A DNA stretch of 44,407 nt from a virus. Positions 14,362 to 23,149 of the stretch are shown here, piece after piece. How positions within the stretch are numbered: the first letter of the stretch is position 1; every line of letters starts with the position of its first letter. Location: IMG/VR virus record IMGVR_UViG_3300044713_000046, positions 1-44,407 of that record; one strand, written 5' to 3'. The notes under the pieces are model-generated. The model was given only the letters and a program-made list of their open reading frames with translations, was not told the origin of the DNA and did no database searches. The translations under genes were made by a program, and so were the position numbers.

Positions 14362-14769
14362 ATGGCTGCCGGAACACCAACGGACACTGATAGCTATTTT
14401 TTGTCTCAAAGCCCGGTATTTCAGCACCGGGTACAGACCGCTGTGATTGTGTACATGGAAGTAGTGGAGAGCGAAATTCCTACTGGCGTTACGGGAACCA
14501 TGCCGGATGTGGTACACCAGGCTCGTATGAATTTTGTCAAATCGGTAATGAGCCCTTCGAGTTTCACTACTTGGATGACGCAGTTTGTACAAGCTGCGGC
14601 CTCGGATGCCAATGTGGTCTCTGCGGCAACTAATGCTACTGTGACCTACACTCCTATCACTTCGTCTTCGATTGGGGATACTGCAGCAGCAGAGGGCGGA
14701 CTTGTAACCACGACATTGATATCGAACGCAGTCGCTGCTTCGTTCAATACGTTCGTGCCTGGTATCTGA
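14362..14769 (+). CDS. Hypothetical structural protein, 135 aa
   Basis: MAAGTPTDTDSYFLSQSPVF, then a helical central part (MPDVVHQARMNFVKSVMSPS) and a Thr/Ala-rich C-terminus. It starts 8 bp after the previous stop behind GAGGTGAGCC. It belongs to the cassette between portal and scaffold. No family recognised; virion location is inferred. Confidence 0.6.
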   Translation: MAAGTPTDTDSYFLSQSPVFQHRVQTAVIVYMEVVESEIPTGVTGTMPDVVHQARMNFVKSVMSPSSFTTWMTQFVQAAASDANVVSAATNATVTYTPITSSSIGDTAAAEGGLVTTTLISNAVAASFNTFVPGI

Positions 14770-17045
14770 TGTCGCAAGGTTGCCGGCCTGGACCAGGCAG
14801 TGGCGCGTCTGCAAATCCGGGTCAGATACTGATCAATCCGCAATTCATGCTGACTTCGGGAGGCTATGAACTTCTCGATTTAATGAAGATGTTGGATTTT
14901 TCTGCCGGTTGGACTACTGCCAGTAGCGGCGACATGTCACCTGCCAATATGGACGCGAATGGCTATCCGACATCGTTACCGCTTGGGGCAGTTCGTTCTC
15001 AAACGTCTACCCCAGGGGCGGGTCGGATCGGTCAATCTGCCCAGCATTATGTTCTGAGATTTGATGGCACAGGTACGGCTACCTGTGATGGAACGGTTGT
15101 AAGCGGTTCTCTAACTGGAGCGGGTCTCAACAATCGAGTCGTGATGGACACGACCGGCCATACCAACGTATTCATTGGCATTTCGGCAACGCCAGTGACT
15201 AATATGCACTTCTATCACATTGATGACGAGCCTGCTTTCTTGGCTGGTAAGATTGCAGGAACACAATTCAAGCAGCGGATCAAGCAGGCTCAGTCACCTG
15301 TTTTTCGTAATTTGAATTGGTTCGGGCCAGAGTTTGGTGGAACTAATCTGTGTAACGTTACTAACTGGGCAGCGCGCAAGCCAACAACTTATGTCAGTTA
15401 CAATGGGGATGAGTTCCGATCCTCATTATTTGCCGGAACCACCACGAACTCGGGGAATGATTACTCGATCACGTTCGGGTCTGGTGCGCCGGTCGATAAG
15501 CAGATCATCCATTTGTACTTTAATGCATCTCAAGCAGATACTTCGACGTGGAATGGCAGTTCTAGCACTCTGACGTTCGCCTCTGGCACGCCTGGCACGG
15601 TTAATTGGGGGGCGACGCTTCCTGCGAGCGTTGTTGCAAACGTTCCCATCTTGTTTGGCGGTTTTGCCGGGTTCAATGCTCCGCCGGATATTGTGCAATA
15701 CAGCACATATTATGTAAAGACCGTCACAGGGGCGCAGACTTTTACGATTTCGAAAACGCCAGGCGGTGCGGCTATTAATTTTTCTACGTCTGGTGGCAGT
15801 GGTGTTGTGGCCGTTCGCGCACCCTCTCTGAACCTAAATAGCACTGTAGCTGTGCCTATTTGGGATCAGCGTATGCAGATTATGTGGGGGCCCGGTGCTA
15901 ACCTGATAGCACTTAATCCAAACCAAAACTCAGGAACAACCAGCTCTATAGCTACCCTTGTCTACGATGCTGGTATCAACGTTTGGACGTTGTGGGGCGG
16001 CACAGCTTCAAACCCAGCCGGAATTGGTAGCGGCATTCCGCCTGAGGTATTTCTGCAGCTTTGTGCCGAGATAGGTTGCCATCCTTGGTTTTGCTCGCCG
16101 CAGTTTGCCTGCGATCCAATGACGGATTGGCACACACAGCTTGCCACGTATTGCAAGGGTAACGCACCATCGTGGATGGTACCGCGATTTGAAATTCTTA
16201 ATGAACCATGGAATATCGGTAATTCGGTTTCTGACTATGCACAGGCTAAGAGTTATTTCAACTGGGGCACCGAGGACCTGGTTAATTTCGTTGGTAAGGT
16301 CGCATCAACTGCCGGTCAGGACATAAGTGCTGTCTATGGAGGCACGCCAGGGACAGGCGCTCAATACCATCTGATGGTCAACGTTCAGACCGGGAATGCG
16401 CCTGGGACTGATAATGATATGCTGAACTCATCGACTTATGTCGGACAAGCGGCAGCAGCACAGTCTGGTTATATAAAGGCTGCGGCAAAGAATTACCTGA
16501 CGCATGTTTCTGTCAACCAGTATATGAACTCAGGGGAAAATCAATCGACTGCTGCTACTGCTTGGAACACTGCGACCGGTGGCACGATACAGCTGGTGAT
16601 CGATGCGTACCTCGATGGCACAGGACCTGGCGGCAATGGGTTCACCCCAACGGGTGTTGGCTTTGCTGCTTCTGCTGGAGCCAATTCGAATGGTGTGCTC
16701 GGGATGTCATCCGTTTATAGCTCGACATTTACATGGTGCCAGGGATTTACAAATCTTGCCGGCAACAAGATCAGGATGTGCGGGTATGAAGGTGGATTGG
16801 AGTTGGGCAACAACAACTTTCCGTCTGCGACCGTATTGAATTTCTGGAATGCGTGCATGAACAGCGGCACAAATACAAAGTTGTATTGCACGCAGAATTA
16901 TAACAATTTCCTGTCTGCTGGCGGTGAGCGTCCTGCTCTGTTCCAGCTTTCAGGACAAACTCAAGACAATTCATGGTCTTGCTTAATAGATGTCTATCAA
17001 TCGCCTGATCCGCTTGAGTGGCAGGCAGTGGTGAGCTTTGCCTGA
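14769..17045 (+). CDS. Glycoside-hydrolase-like virion protein (clan GH-A type)
   Basis: A 758-aa protein. Residues about 360-740 look like a (beta/alpha)8 hydrolase: FEILNEPWN puts a candidate acid/base at Glu479, and MCGYEGGLE puts a candidate nucleophile at Glu674. That is the NEP...E arrangement of clan GH-A enzymes such as cellulase-like families. The first about 350 residues are beta-rich and could be a virion-attachment or carbohydrate-binding part. There is no signal peptide, consistent with assembly into the particle. It may degrade capsule or exopolysaccharide during adsorption. It is coupled by TGATG to both neighbours. Exact GH family not assigned. Confidence 0.7.
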   Translation: MSQGCRPGPGSGASANPGQILINPQFMLTSGGYELLDLMKMLDFSAGWTTASSGDMSPANMDANGYPTSLPLGAVRSQTSTPGAGRIGQSAQHYVLRFDGTGTATCDGTVVSGSLTGAGLNNRVVMDTTGHTNVFIGISATPVTNMHFYHIDDEPAFLAGKIAGTQFKQRIKQAQSPVFRNLNWFGPEFGGTNLCNVTNWAARKPTTYVSYNGDEFRSSLFAGTTTNSGNDYSITFGSGAPVDKQIIHLYFNASQADTSTWNGSSSTLTFASGTPGTVNWGATLPASVVANVPILFGGFAGFNAPPDIVQYSTYYVKTVTGAQTFTISKTPGGAAINFSTSGGSGVVAVRAPSLNLNSTVAVPIWDQRMQIMWGPGANLIALNPNQNSGTTSSIATLVYDAGINVWTLWGGTASNPAGIGSGIPPEVFLQLCAEIGCHPWFCSPQFACDPMTDWHTQLATYCKGNAPSWMVPRFEILNEPWNIGNSVSDYAQAKSYFNWGTEDLVNFVGKVASTAGQDISAVYGGTPGTGAQYHLMVNVQTGNAPGTDNDMLNSSTYVGQAAAAQSGYIKAAAKNYLTHVSVNQYMNSGENQSTAATAWNTATGGTIQLVIDAYLDGTGPGGNGFTPTGVGFAASAGANSNGVLGMSSVYSSTFTWCQGFTNLAGNKIRMCGYEGGLELGNNNFPSATVLNFWNACMNSGTNTKLYCTQNYNNFLSAGGERPALFQLSGQTQDNSWSCLIDVYQSPDPLEWQAVVSFA

Positions 17046-18655
17046 TGGCAACCACTAATGACAATACCGGCACAGCATCAACGACTGCTGCGGTTGCTAC
17101 CTTAAGCGTTACGTTTACTGTTAGCGCTTCTGCTACAGCTATTTGGGCAGGTCTTGAGACTGACGTAGCCACGTCGGCGGTTACTTGCGTTTATGATCCT
17201 ACTGGAGTCAATCAGTCTTTTACTGCTATCGGTTCTGCCATCGGTGGCGGTGGTCAACACATCTACGCTTTTGGTTTGGTTAATCCAGGTGCGTCAGGTT
17301 CTAGAGTTGTCAAATTTAGTTGGACGACTTCCTCACGTGGTGCTTGCGGTGTCCAATCGTATTTAGGCACAGCCACTACTAGTGTTGCCAATACGTTTTA
17401 TAATAACAATACTGCCACTGGAGCAACCGGCACTACAGCACCTGTAGTGATAACCAGTCAAACAGGTGACTTGGTAGTTGGTCTTGTATGCGCTGACAAT
17501 ACGATCAGCTCGGTAAGCGGAACTCAGATTTGGCTTGATAACGCTCAATCTGATGATGGTGGCCATTACACGACTGGAGCCGCAACAGTCACATTGACTG
17601 CTGGTGTTCTCAGCGGATCGAATTGGGCGCACCAGGGATGTAGTGTTAGGCAATCGACAGCAGTTAGTCTACCTCCTGGCGGTCGATCGTTTGATACACC
17701 ACAGCCTGATCGCAACACCAATACCTACAATCCGCAGCTAAGGCATTGGCAGGCAGCCGCTCGGTTTCTGCTGATCGGGCAGGATCAGTTTCCGCCTGGA
17801 GTCATGCCAGGCAATCCGGTCTACCAACCGCCTCCTGCTTGGTTGGTGCCAGAGCGTTGGGCGCAATGGCGCTCTTGGACGTGGAGTTACAACCTAAACC
17901 TGATCGGGAAGGATCAGTTTCCACCAGGAATATTTCCTGGTAATCCGGTATACCAGCCTCCACCGGCTTGGCTCGCACCTGAAAGATGGGCGCAATGGCG
18001 TAGCTTTGCCTGGCAGTACAATCCGCTGCTGCATGTGGTGGCTCAGCCTCCCGGTGTCCAGCTTGATGAGACTCCTGCGGCCTGGCTGGTTCCGGAACGG
18101 TTTGCTCAGTGGCGTACCTGGACGTGGAGCTATAACCTAAATCTGATTGGCCAGGATCAGCTGCCGCCTGGCAGCATATGGGACAGGCTGGTCCCTGCAT
18201 GGTTCTTTACTGACCCGTTCGCGCGGTGGCGTTCTTGGACGGGCTCTTACAATCTCAACCTGATCGGGAAGGATCAGTTACCGACCGGAGATCAGACCAA
18301 CTACTTGCCGGTTGGCAATGCGTGGCGTCCTGAATCGCCTCAGCAGAACATTCTTGCAACGATACTTGCAGTTGTTCCGGCGTTGCCGCCTGGCAAGCAG
18401 GTTTGGGAGCTGTCACCTCGTGCTGCCGATCCGTTTGCGCAATGGCGCTCTTGGACTGGCAGCTACAATCCTAACCTGATCGGTCAGGATGCCTTCCCTG
18501 TTGGTGCGCAATGGGATGATGCGTCACCGAGGGCGGCGCAGCGTGGAATAGACTTCCAGGCTCAGAACCTGTTGCCGACATTATTGTCGGTCATTGCTCA
18601 GTTACCGCCGGGCAGTCAACTCTACGAACGGCCTCGCTTTTTTTTTCTAATGTAG
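17045..18655 (+). CDS. Repeat-rich structural protein, zero-frame part
   Basis: 536 aa from the ATG overlapping the hydrolase stop. Residues 1-about 205 are a beta-rich Thr/Ser/Gly domain. After that come repeats built on WAQWRSWTWSYNLNLIGKDQ followed by PPG and PPPAWLVPER; five WRxW/F copies lie here. The frame ends abruptly, reading FFFLM-stop right after nine T (18638-18646). A -1 shift there continues the same repeats to 19233. Without the shift the protein is truncated. It is likely a fibre- or surface-type virion protein; function unknown. Confidence 0.7.
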   Translation: MATTNDNTGTASTTAAVATLSVTFTVSASATAIWAGLETDVATSAVTCVYDPTGVNQSFTAIGSAIGGGGQHIYAFGLVNPGASGSRVVKFSWTTSSRGACGVQSYLGTATTSVANTFYNNNTATGATGTTAPVVITSQTGDLVVGLVCADNTISSVSGTQIWLDNAQSDDGGHYTTGAATVTLTAGVLSGSNWAHQGCSVRQSTAVSLPPGGRSFDTPQPDRNTNTYNPQLRHWQAAARFLLIGQDQFPPGVMPGNPVYQPPPAWLVPERWAQWRSWTWSYNLNLIGKDQFPPGIFPGNPVYQPPPAWLAPERWAQWRSFAWQYNPLLHVVAQPPGVQLDETPAAWLVPERFAQWRTWTWSYNLNLIGQDQLPPGSIWDRLVPAWFFTDPFARWRSWTGSYNLNLIGKDQLPTGDQTNYLPVGNAWRPESPQQNILATILAVVPALPPGKQVWELSPRAADPFAQWRSWTGSYNPNLIGQDAFPVGAQWDDASPRAAQRGIDFQAQNLLPTLLSVIAQLPPGSQLYERPRFFFLM

Positions 18656-19233
18656 CGCCGTTTGCTTATTCGGTTGCGCCTTGGCCTATAGCGCTTCTTA
18701 CGGCGCTGCCGCCAGGGAAGCAATCATTTGCTTTACCGCCATTAGGGTGGGTTCAGCGGCAAGACTCGCCGCAGCTAAATACGATACCGCTGCTTACGGC
18801 TACAGTTCCTGGGTTGCCGCCGGGTGTGCAGTTTTATGAACTGCCGCCTCGTGTTGCTGATGCATTCGCGCAGTGGCGTAGCTGGACTGGAAGCTACAAT
18901 CTTAACCTGATCGGTCAGGATGCATTTCCGGTCGGGGCACAGTGGGATGATTTATCGCCGGCTGGTAAGGTTCAGTGGCAGGTTACGCCACAGCCTTACA
19001 TGCTGGCGCTACTTGCGACACCGGCGGTACCGCTACCTCCTGGCGTTCAGATGTACGCTCTGCCGCCGCTTGGCGCGATTGACAACTTCGCTCAGTGGCG
19101 CACCGGAGCAAGTTTCAACATTAACCTGACGCCACCGCCACCGCCACCGCCGCCCACAACCGTTGTCTACAATACCGTGTTGCTGTCGATCCCCGGCGGC
19201 ATGTTCAGCATACCCGGAGACCCGCCGTCATGA
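18647..19233 (+). CDS. Repeat-rich structural protein, -1 frame continuation
   Basis: This open frame has no ATG; the best internal start is TTG 18814. It continues the repeats of the preceding frame: WPIALLTALPPGK, then FAQWRSWTGSYNLNLIGQDA and a final FAQWRT copy, an octaproline run and a VLLSIPGG tail. The fused product would be about 729 aa. The join needs a -1 shift on the T9 run (or one more T in the true sequence). Programmed frameshifting, transcript slippage, a real mutation or an assembly error are all possible. Confidence 0.65.
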
Positions 19234-19691
19234 TCCGCAAGATATTTGAGTTCGCAGCGTTCGTGGCGTTATTTGTTGTAGGCGGGTTGTACATTGCTTA
19301 TCTGGTTAATACGGCGTTCGGGCAGGCTAATCCGCCGAGTTGGACGCGATCAGCGCCTGCGACGGATACGGGTTATCCGCCAGGTGCGCAGCCTTTTGTC
19401 ATTACGGGGACAGGAACCACCACAGCTACAGCCACCACTGCTCAGCCTGCGGCCTATCAAAACAGCTTCCTCTGTACGCTGGTTATGACTGAAGCGGGCG
19501 GTACAGGAATTACTGTCAATGGCTCGATCACCAATACAATCAATGGAACGGTTACATTTTCGCAGCTGGGGCAACTGGTTGTGACGTTTACGCCGTGCCT
19601 TCCGAACAATGGTTCGAACATGGTGATCACTGCGCCGACATCGACGGCAGCTACTGCCAGCTCGATAGTCGCGACTGGCTTCTACTACTGA
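19230..19691 (+). CDS. Membrane-anchored or secreted beta-rich protein, 153 aa
   Basis: The N-terminus MIRKIFEFAAFVALFVVGGL is a hydrophobic anchor or signal segment (about residues 5-30), followed by a Thr/Gly/Ala-rich domain with strands (SFLCTLVMTEAGGTGITVNG and on) and two Cys. It overlaps the repeat-protein stop by ATGA. Last gene before the structured leader. No family recognised. Confidence 0.6.
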   Translation: MIRKIFEFAAFVALFVVGGLYIAYLVNTAFGQANPPSWTRSAPATDTGYPPGAQPFVITGTGTTTATATTAQPAAYQNSFLCTLVMTEAGGTGITVNGSITNTINGTVTFSQLGQLVVTFTPCLPNNGSNMVITAPTSTAATASSIVATGFYY

Positions 19692-19900
19692 GTTTCGACC
19701 GTCGGCAGCCTCTTACTCATCTGAGGAACGCTGCCAAAGCCGCGAGTAGCTTAGACTCGCAGAGGGATCGTGCACAGTCCCCCTAGGGGTGAAAGGCCCC
19801 ACATTAGGTTTCGCCCGCCTGAGCGATATCAGGCACCGCTTCCCGGTCTGAGCGATATCAGTCCGCCCCGCTAATCCCCAAAGCGAAATCTTGAGGAACC
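19692..19900 (+). promoter_or_regulatory. Structured leader before scaffold and capsid genes
   Basis: A 209-bp gap with several foldable elements. GCGAGT-AGCTTAG-ACTCGC lies at 19742-19760 and the palindrome CCCCTAGGGG at 19780-19789. Two copies of CTGAGCGATATCAG lie at 19819-19832 and 19848-19861; the first sits in a 6-bp-stem hairpin, GCCTGA-GCGATA-TCAGGC. GAGGAACC then precedes the ATG at 19901. It could be a 5' untranslated RNA regulating the most highly expressed head genes, or protein-binding sites. No T-run terminator. Confidence 0.5.
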
Positions 19901-20863
19901 ATGCCCGCCAAGACCAATGAGGAACTGTACCAGGAAGCAGAACGCGCGCTGATCGGTGAAGCGATTGCTGAAACTGAGCAGGAAATCCACGATTCTGCCT
20001 TTGACAATGCGCCAGACGACAACGACGGGGACACTTCCCTTGAGGAAATGGACTCCGATGACGTTGTTGATGACGACGTGTCCGAGGAAGATGAAGAGGA
20101 TGACATTCCGGAGGAAGGCGAAGGCGAATATGACGATGAGCCACCGCCGGAAAAGCCTCAGCCACAGCAGGAAGAGCGACAGCAGCGGGGTATCCCGCCT
20201 GGCCGGTTACGTGAAGAGGCTGAAGCCCGTAGAGCGGCAGAAGCTGAAGCACGTGAATTACGCGTCAGAATTGAAGCTCTAGAGCGCAACCGATATCAGC
20301 AGCCACCTCCGCAACAGCAACCGCCACAGCAGCAGGGTCCGGACATGTTTGCCGACCCGGAAGGCTGGGCAGCGGCTGAGCGTACGCGGATCATGAATGC
20401 GGTTCAGCTTGATCGTGTCAATATGAGTCTTGCGGATGCCGCCGAGCAACACGGCGACAAGTTCCAAGAGGCTTACAAGGCGATCAATAGCCTGAATCCG
20501 CAGAGTCCGGCCGATATGGCTCATGTGCAACGCATTTGGAACGCTCCCAATCCGGGGCGTGAACTGATGAAGTGGCACCAGCAGCAAAGTCTGTTGCATG
20601 AGATCGGCAATGATCCGACTGCATACCGGCAAAAGCTGCGTGACGAGCTGTTGGCCGATCCTGATTTCCGCAAAGAGCTGATTTCAGGCATGCGCAACGA
20701 TGCTGTGAACGGCGGAAATACGCGCGTACGACTTCCCCCATCCCTCAATGGTGCAACCGGCGGCACATCTCACCGCGGCAGAGACGGCAGAACCAGCCGT
20801 GACACTGCTGCAACTTCACGGTCGATAGAACGAGAAATCTTCGACTCGGCCTTTGATGACTAA
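19901..20863 (+). CDS. Scaffolding protein
   Basis: A 320-aa protein immediately before the capsid gene. It has an extremely acidic region (about residues 40-80), a Pro/Gln-rich centre with charged coiled coil (REEAEARRAAEAEARELRVR, about 107-126), a helical C-terminal part and a basic end: the usual layout of podovirus scaffolds, which nucleate procapsid assembly and leave. HDSAFDN near the N-terminus and FDSAFDD at the very C-terminus are matching acidic motifs. No protease gene was recognised, so it probably exits intact, as in P22. Assignment rests on position and composition. Confidence 0.75.
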   Translation: MPAKTNEELYQEAERALIGEAIAETEQEIHDSAFDNAPDDNDGDTSLEEMDSDDVVDDDVSEEDEEDDIPEEGEGEYDDEPPPEKPQPQQEERQQRGIPPGRLREEAEARRAAEAEARELRVRIEALERNRYQQPPPQQQPPQQQGPDMFADPEGWAAAERTRIMNAVQLDRVNMSLADAAEQHGDKFQEAYKAINSLNPQSPADMAHVQRIWNAPNPGRELMKWHQQQSLLHEIGNDPTAYRQKLRDELLADPDFRKELISGMRNDAVNGGNTRVRLPPSLNGATGGTSHRGRDGRTSRDTAATSRSIEREIFDSAFDD

Positions 20864-20907
20864 TCGGACGGCCGGAAGGTCGTCTGTGTGCTCAAGGATG
20901 ACCTACA

Positions 20908-22056
20908 ATGGCCGTCACTACCGTTTCTGCTAACAACAAACTGATTGTCTTCCGGAAGGAAGTCTATCGGGAATACATCCGCCAAAACCTGTTCTCGCCG
21001 TATATCGGCGCCGAACTGACCGCCATCATCCGGGTGATTCCGGACCTTAAGAAGGGCGGCGAGCAGATCAACATCCCGTTGGTTGCCAGGCTGAAGAACC
21101 AGCCGATTGCCACCGGTACGCTGGTCGGCAACGAAGAGGCGATCGACAATTATGGCGACAGGGCATGGATCGACTGGGCTCGTAACGCCGTACGCATTCC
21201 GCGCTCGGAAGAGCAGAAATCCTCCATCGACCTGTTCGGCCAGGCTCGGCCGCTGCTGGACGATTGGGGCAAGGAACTGCAGCGTGATGAGATTATTGAC
21301 ACGTTCTACGCTGTACCGCTCGCATCTACCGCTCCTGCGGGCCTTGGTACTAATAACGGCCAGCGCGTCAACGGTGCTCTGTTTGATGCTGCTACTTCTG
21401 CGCAGCGCAATACATGGATAACCGACAACGCTGATCGGGTGCTGTTCGGCGGCGCCCAGGGTAACCTGTCGGCCGGCAACTGGGCAACCAGTGCGGCTAA
21501 CGTCACGTCGGCCATGACGCTATCGGCGGCGGCGCTTGCCAAGATGAAGCGTCTTGCCAAGAAGGCTAATCCGCGCATTCGGCCTTACAAGCTCAAGAAT
21601 GGCCGTGAGTACTTCATCGTGTTCGTCGGCAGCAATTGCTTCCGCGATTTACAGAACGATACCACGATCATCACGGCAAATACGCAATCCCGTCCCCGTG
21701 AAGGCGATGGCCTGGACGCCAATCCGCTCTTCCAGGATGGCGATTTGCTCTACAACGGCATGATCATCCGGGAAATCCCCGAGATGGATATCCGGTTGCC
21801 GACCACCTATACGACCGCCGGTGCCAGCTCGATCCAGATCGCTCCGGTGTTCCTGTGCGGTCAAGGCGCTATGGCCTGGTGCTGGGGCAGGATGCCCACG
21901 CCCACGTTCCTCAAGGAAGATGACTACCAGTTCTTCCGGGGCGTTGGTGTCATGATGGCCTACGGCATGAAGAAGATCGCCAAACTCAACCCCACGAACA
22001 ACTATAGGGAATGGGGCGTATTCACCGGCTACTTCGCTTCGGCGGCCGATAGCTGA
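20908..22056 (+). CDS. Major capsid protein
   Basis: 382 aa; AAGGA lies 9 bp before the ATG. The sequence FRKEVYREYIRQNLFSPYIG (about residues 11-30), the VARLKNQPIATGTLVGNEEA loop and the C-terminal VMMAYGMKKIAKLNP are typical of HK97-fold capsids of the N4 gp56 / Phage_capsid_3 type, which are mostly not cleaved from a pro-domain. Strong codon bias toward C/G at third positions compared with neighbours fits high expression. Sits directly after the scaffold gene, as expected. Confidence 0.85.
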   Translation: MAVTTVSANNKLIVFRKEVYREYIRQNLFSPYIGAELTAIIRVIPDLKKGGEQINIPLVARLKNQPIATGTLVGNEEAIDNYGDRAWIDWARNAVRIPRSEEQKSSIDLFGQARPLLDDWGKELQRDEIIDTFYAVPLASTAPAGLGTNNGQRVNGALFDAATSAQRNTWITDNADRVLFGGAQGNLSAGNWATSAANVTSAMTLSAAALAKMKRLAKKANPRIRPYKLKNGREYFIVFVGSNCFRDLQNDTTIITANTQSRPREGDGLDANPLFQDGDLLYNGMIIREIPEMDIRLPTTYTTAGASSIQIAPVFLCGQGAMAWCWGRMPTPTFLKEDDYQFFRGVGVMMAYGMKKIAKLNPTNNYREWGVFTGYFASAADS

Positions 22057-22079
22057 TCGTGGAAATCAGGAGAAATCAC

Positions 22080-22673
22080 ATGCGAAAGCTCTCTTGGGGC
22101 TCGTTTGGCGCCGGGCTGTTGTCTGGCGCTTTTCTTGCCGCTGGCGTTGCGACCTGCATTCTGCCGGCGCTCGCCCTTATCGTCCCGGCGAACTATCCGC
22201 CTAGGAAGTTTCCGACACAGCAGACGCACTATCTGCGGTTCTCAATACCGTTTAATGCTTGCGTTCCGGTCGGCAACTGTTCGATTAAGGTGGGCGCTCT
22301 GCCCTACAATGCGTATCTGCTGCGCATTAACTATCAGGGCGTGACCGCTTTTGGCAGCACCACCAATCTGATTGCGCTTGGCACTACCAGTGCAGGCACG
22401 AACATCATGGCAGCCTTGACTGGCTTCCAGGCCGCGATCAATGCGACCACGGCAACCATTGTTGCGGCCAATGCCGGCGTCGGCAATGGTTCCGGTGTCG
22501 GCAATGGCGCTACACAGACCGGCGGTGATGGCGGGTTTGACGTGTGGGCAACCTTGTCGTTTACCGGTTCTGCACCGGCAGCTGGGCTTGCAGTATTCGT
22601 AATTGAATACGCCGCACCCAATGATGGTCAGTGCACCGATGTTCCGATGAACTCAACGGCCACTGCCTGCTAA
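22080..22673 (+). CDS. Secreted-type head-region protein, 197 aa
   Basis: The ATG at 22080 follows AGGAGA; the upstream GTG lacks a site. MRKLSWGSFGAGLLSGAFLA plus the next about 20 residues make a signal peptide or membrane anchor ending near ALALIVPANYP. The rest is beta-rich with Gly/Ala-rich loops (AGVGNGSGVGNGATQTGGDG) and four Cys. Placed right after the capsid gene, it could be a capsid decoration protein. The signal-like N-terminus is odd for that. No family recognised. Confidence 0.6.
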   Translation: MRKLSWGSFGAGLLSGAFLAAGVATCILPALALIVPANYPPRKFPTQQTHYLRFSIPFNACVPVGNCSIKVGALPYNAYLLRINYQGVTAFGSTTNLIALGTTSAGTNIMAALTGFQAAINATTATIVAANAGVGNGSGVGNGATQTGGDGGFDVWATLSFTGSAPAAGLAVFVIEYAAPNDGQCTDVPMNSTATAC

Positions 22674-22695
22674 TTATCCCGCACGCAGGTGCGAA

Positions 22696-22719
22696 GCCCG
22701 GGGGTTCAGGCTCCCGGGC
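22696..22719 (+). terminator. Strong GC hairpin between head genes
   Basis: GCCCGGG (22696-22702) pairs perfectly with CCCGGGC (22713-22719) around a 10-nt loop. There is no T-run, so it may act as a weak terminator, an mRNA 3'-end stabiliser for capsid transcripts, or an attenuator. Confidence 0.45.
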
Positions 22720-22739
22720 GCTACCCCATGGAGTGATCA

Positions 22740-23141
22740 ATGACTGTTGCTAACGATGCCCTTCTGATCGCCTGTGGTCAGAATCAATTCCCTGTTTATG
22801 ACGGGTTGGTTGGAGTTGCTGTTGCTACGCAAAATGCGGCGACTAGGCTGACCGGCAACGTCAATCGTGTCACCAAATCGGTCAACACCGGATCGTTTGT
22901 TCTTCCGCAGATGCTGACCGGTGAGGCGGATTCCAGCATGGTGTTTGTCATCAATGACAGCGCCAACACCATTAATATATATCCGTTTGTTGGTGAGACA
23001 ATGCAAGGGTCTGCCAACGCCACTTTTCAAATAACTACCGGCACGAGTGGATTTTTCTTACGCGTGTACGGCGCATCGATCGGCAAGGGCGGCGGCAATC
23101 AAACGCCAACCAATGACTGGCGCCCTGCCAGCATTCCATAG
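22740..23141 (+). CDS. Probable head decoration or fibre protein, 133 aa
   Basis: MTVANDALLIACGQNQFPVY then SMVFVINDSANTINIYPFVG and TFQITTGTSGFFLRVYGASI. The pattern of an N.I.IYP.VG strand followed by a G.FF strand is common in small phage surface or fibre beta-domains. GGAG precedes the ATG. Lies between capsid and gp4-like adaptor. Confidence 0.6.
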   Translation: MTVANDALLIACGQNQFPVYDGLVGVAVATQNAATRLTGNVNRVTKSVNTGSFVLPQMLTGEADSSMVFVINDSANTINIYPFVGETMQGSANATFQITTGTSGFFLRVYGASIGKGGGNQTPTNDWRPASIP

Positions 23142-23149
23142 GAGAGAAT

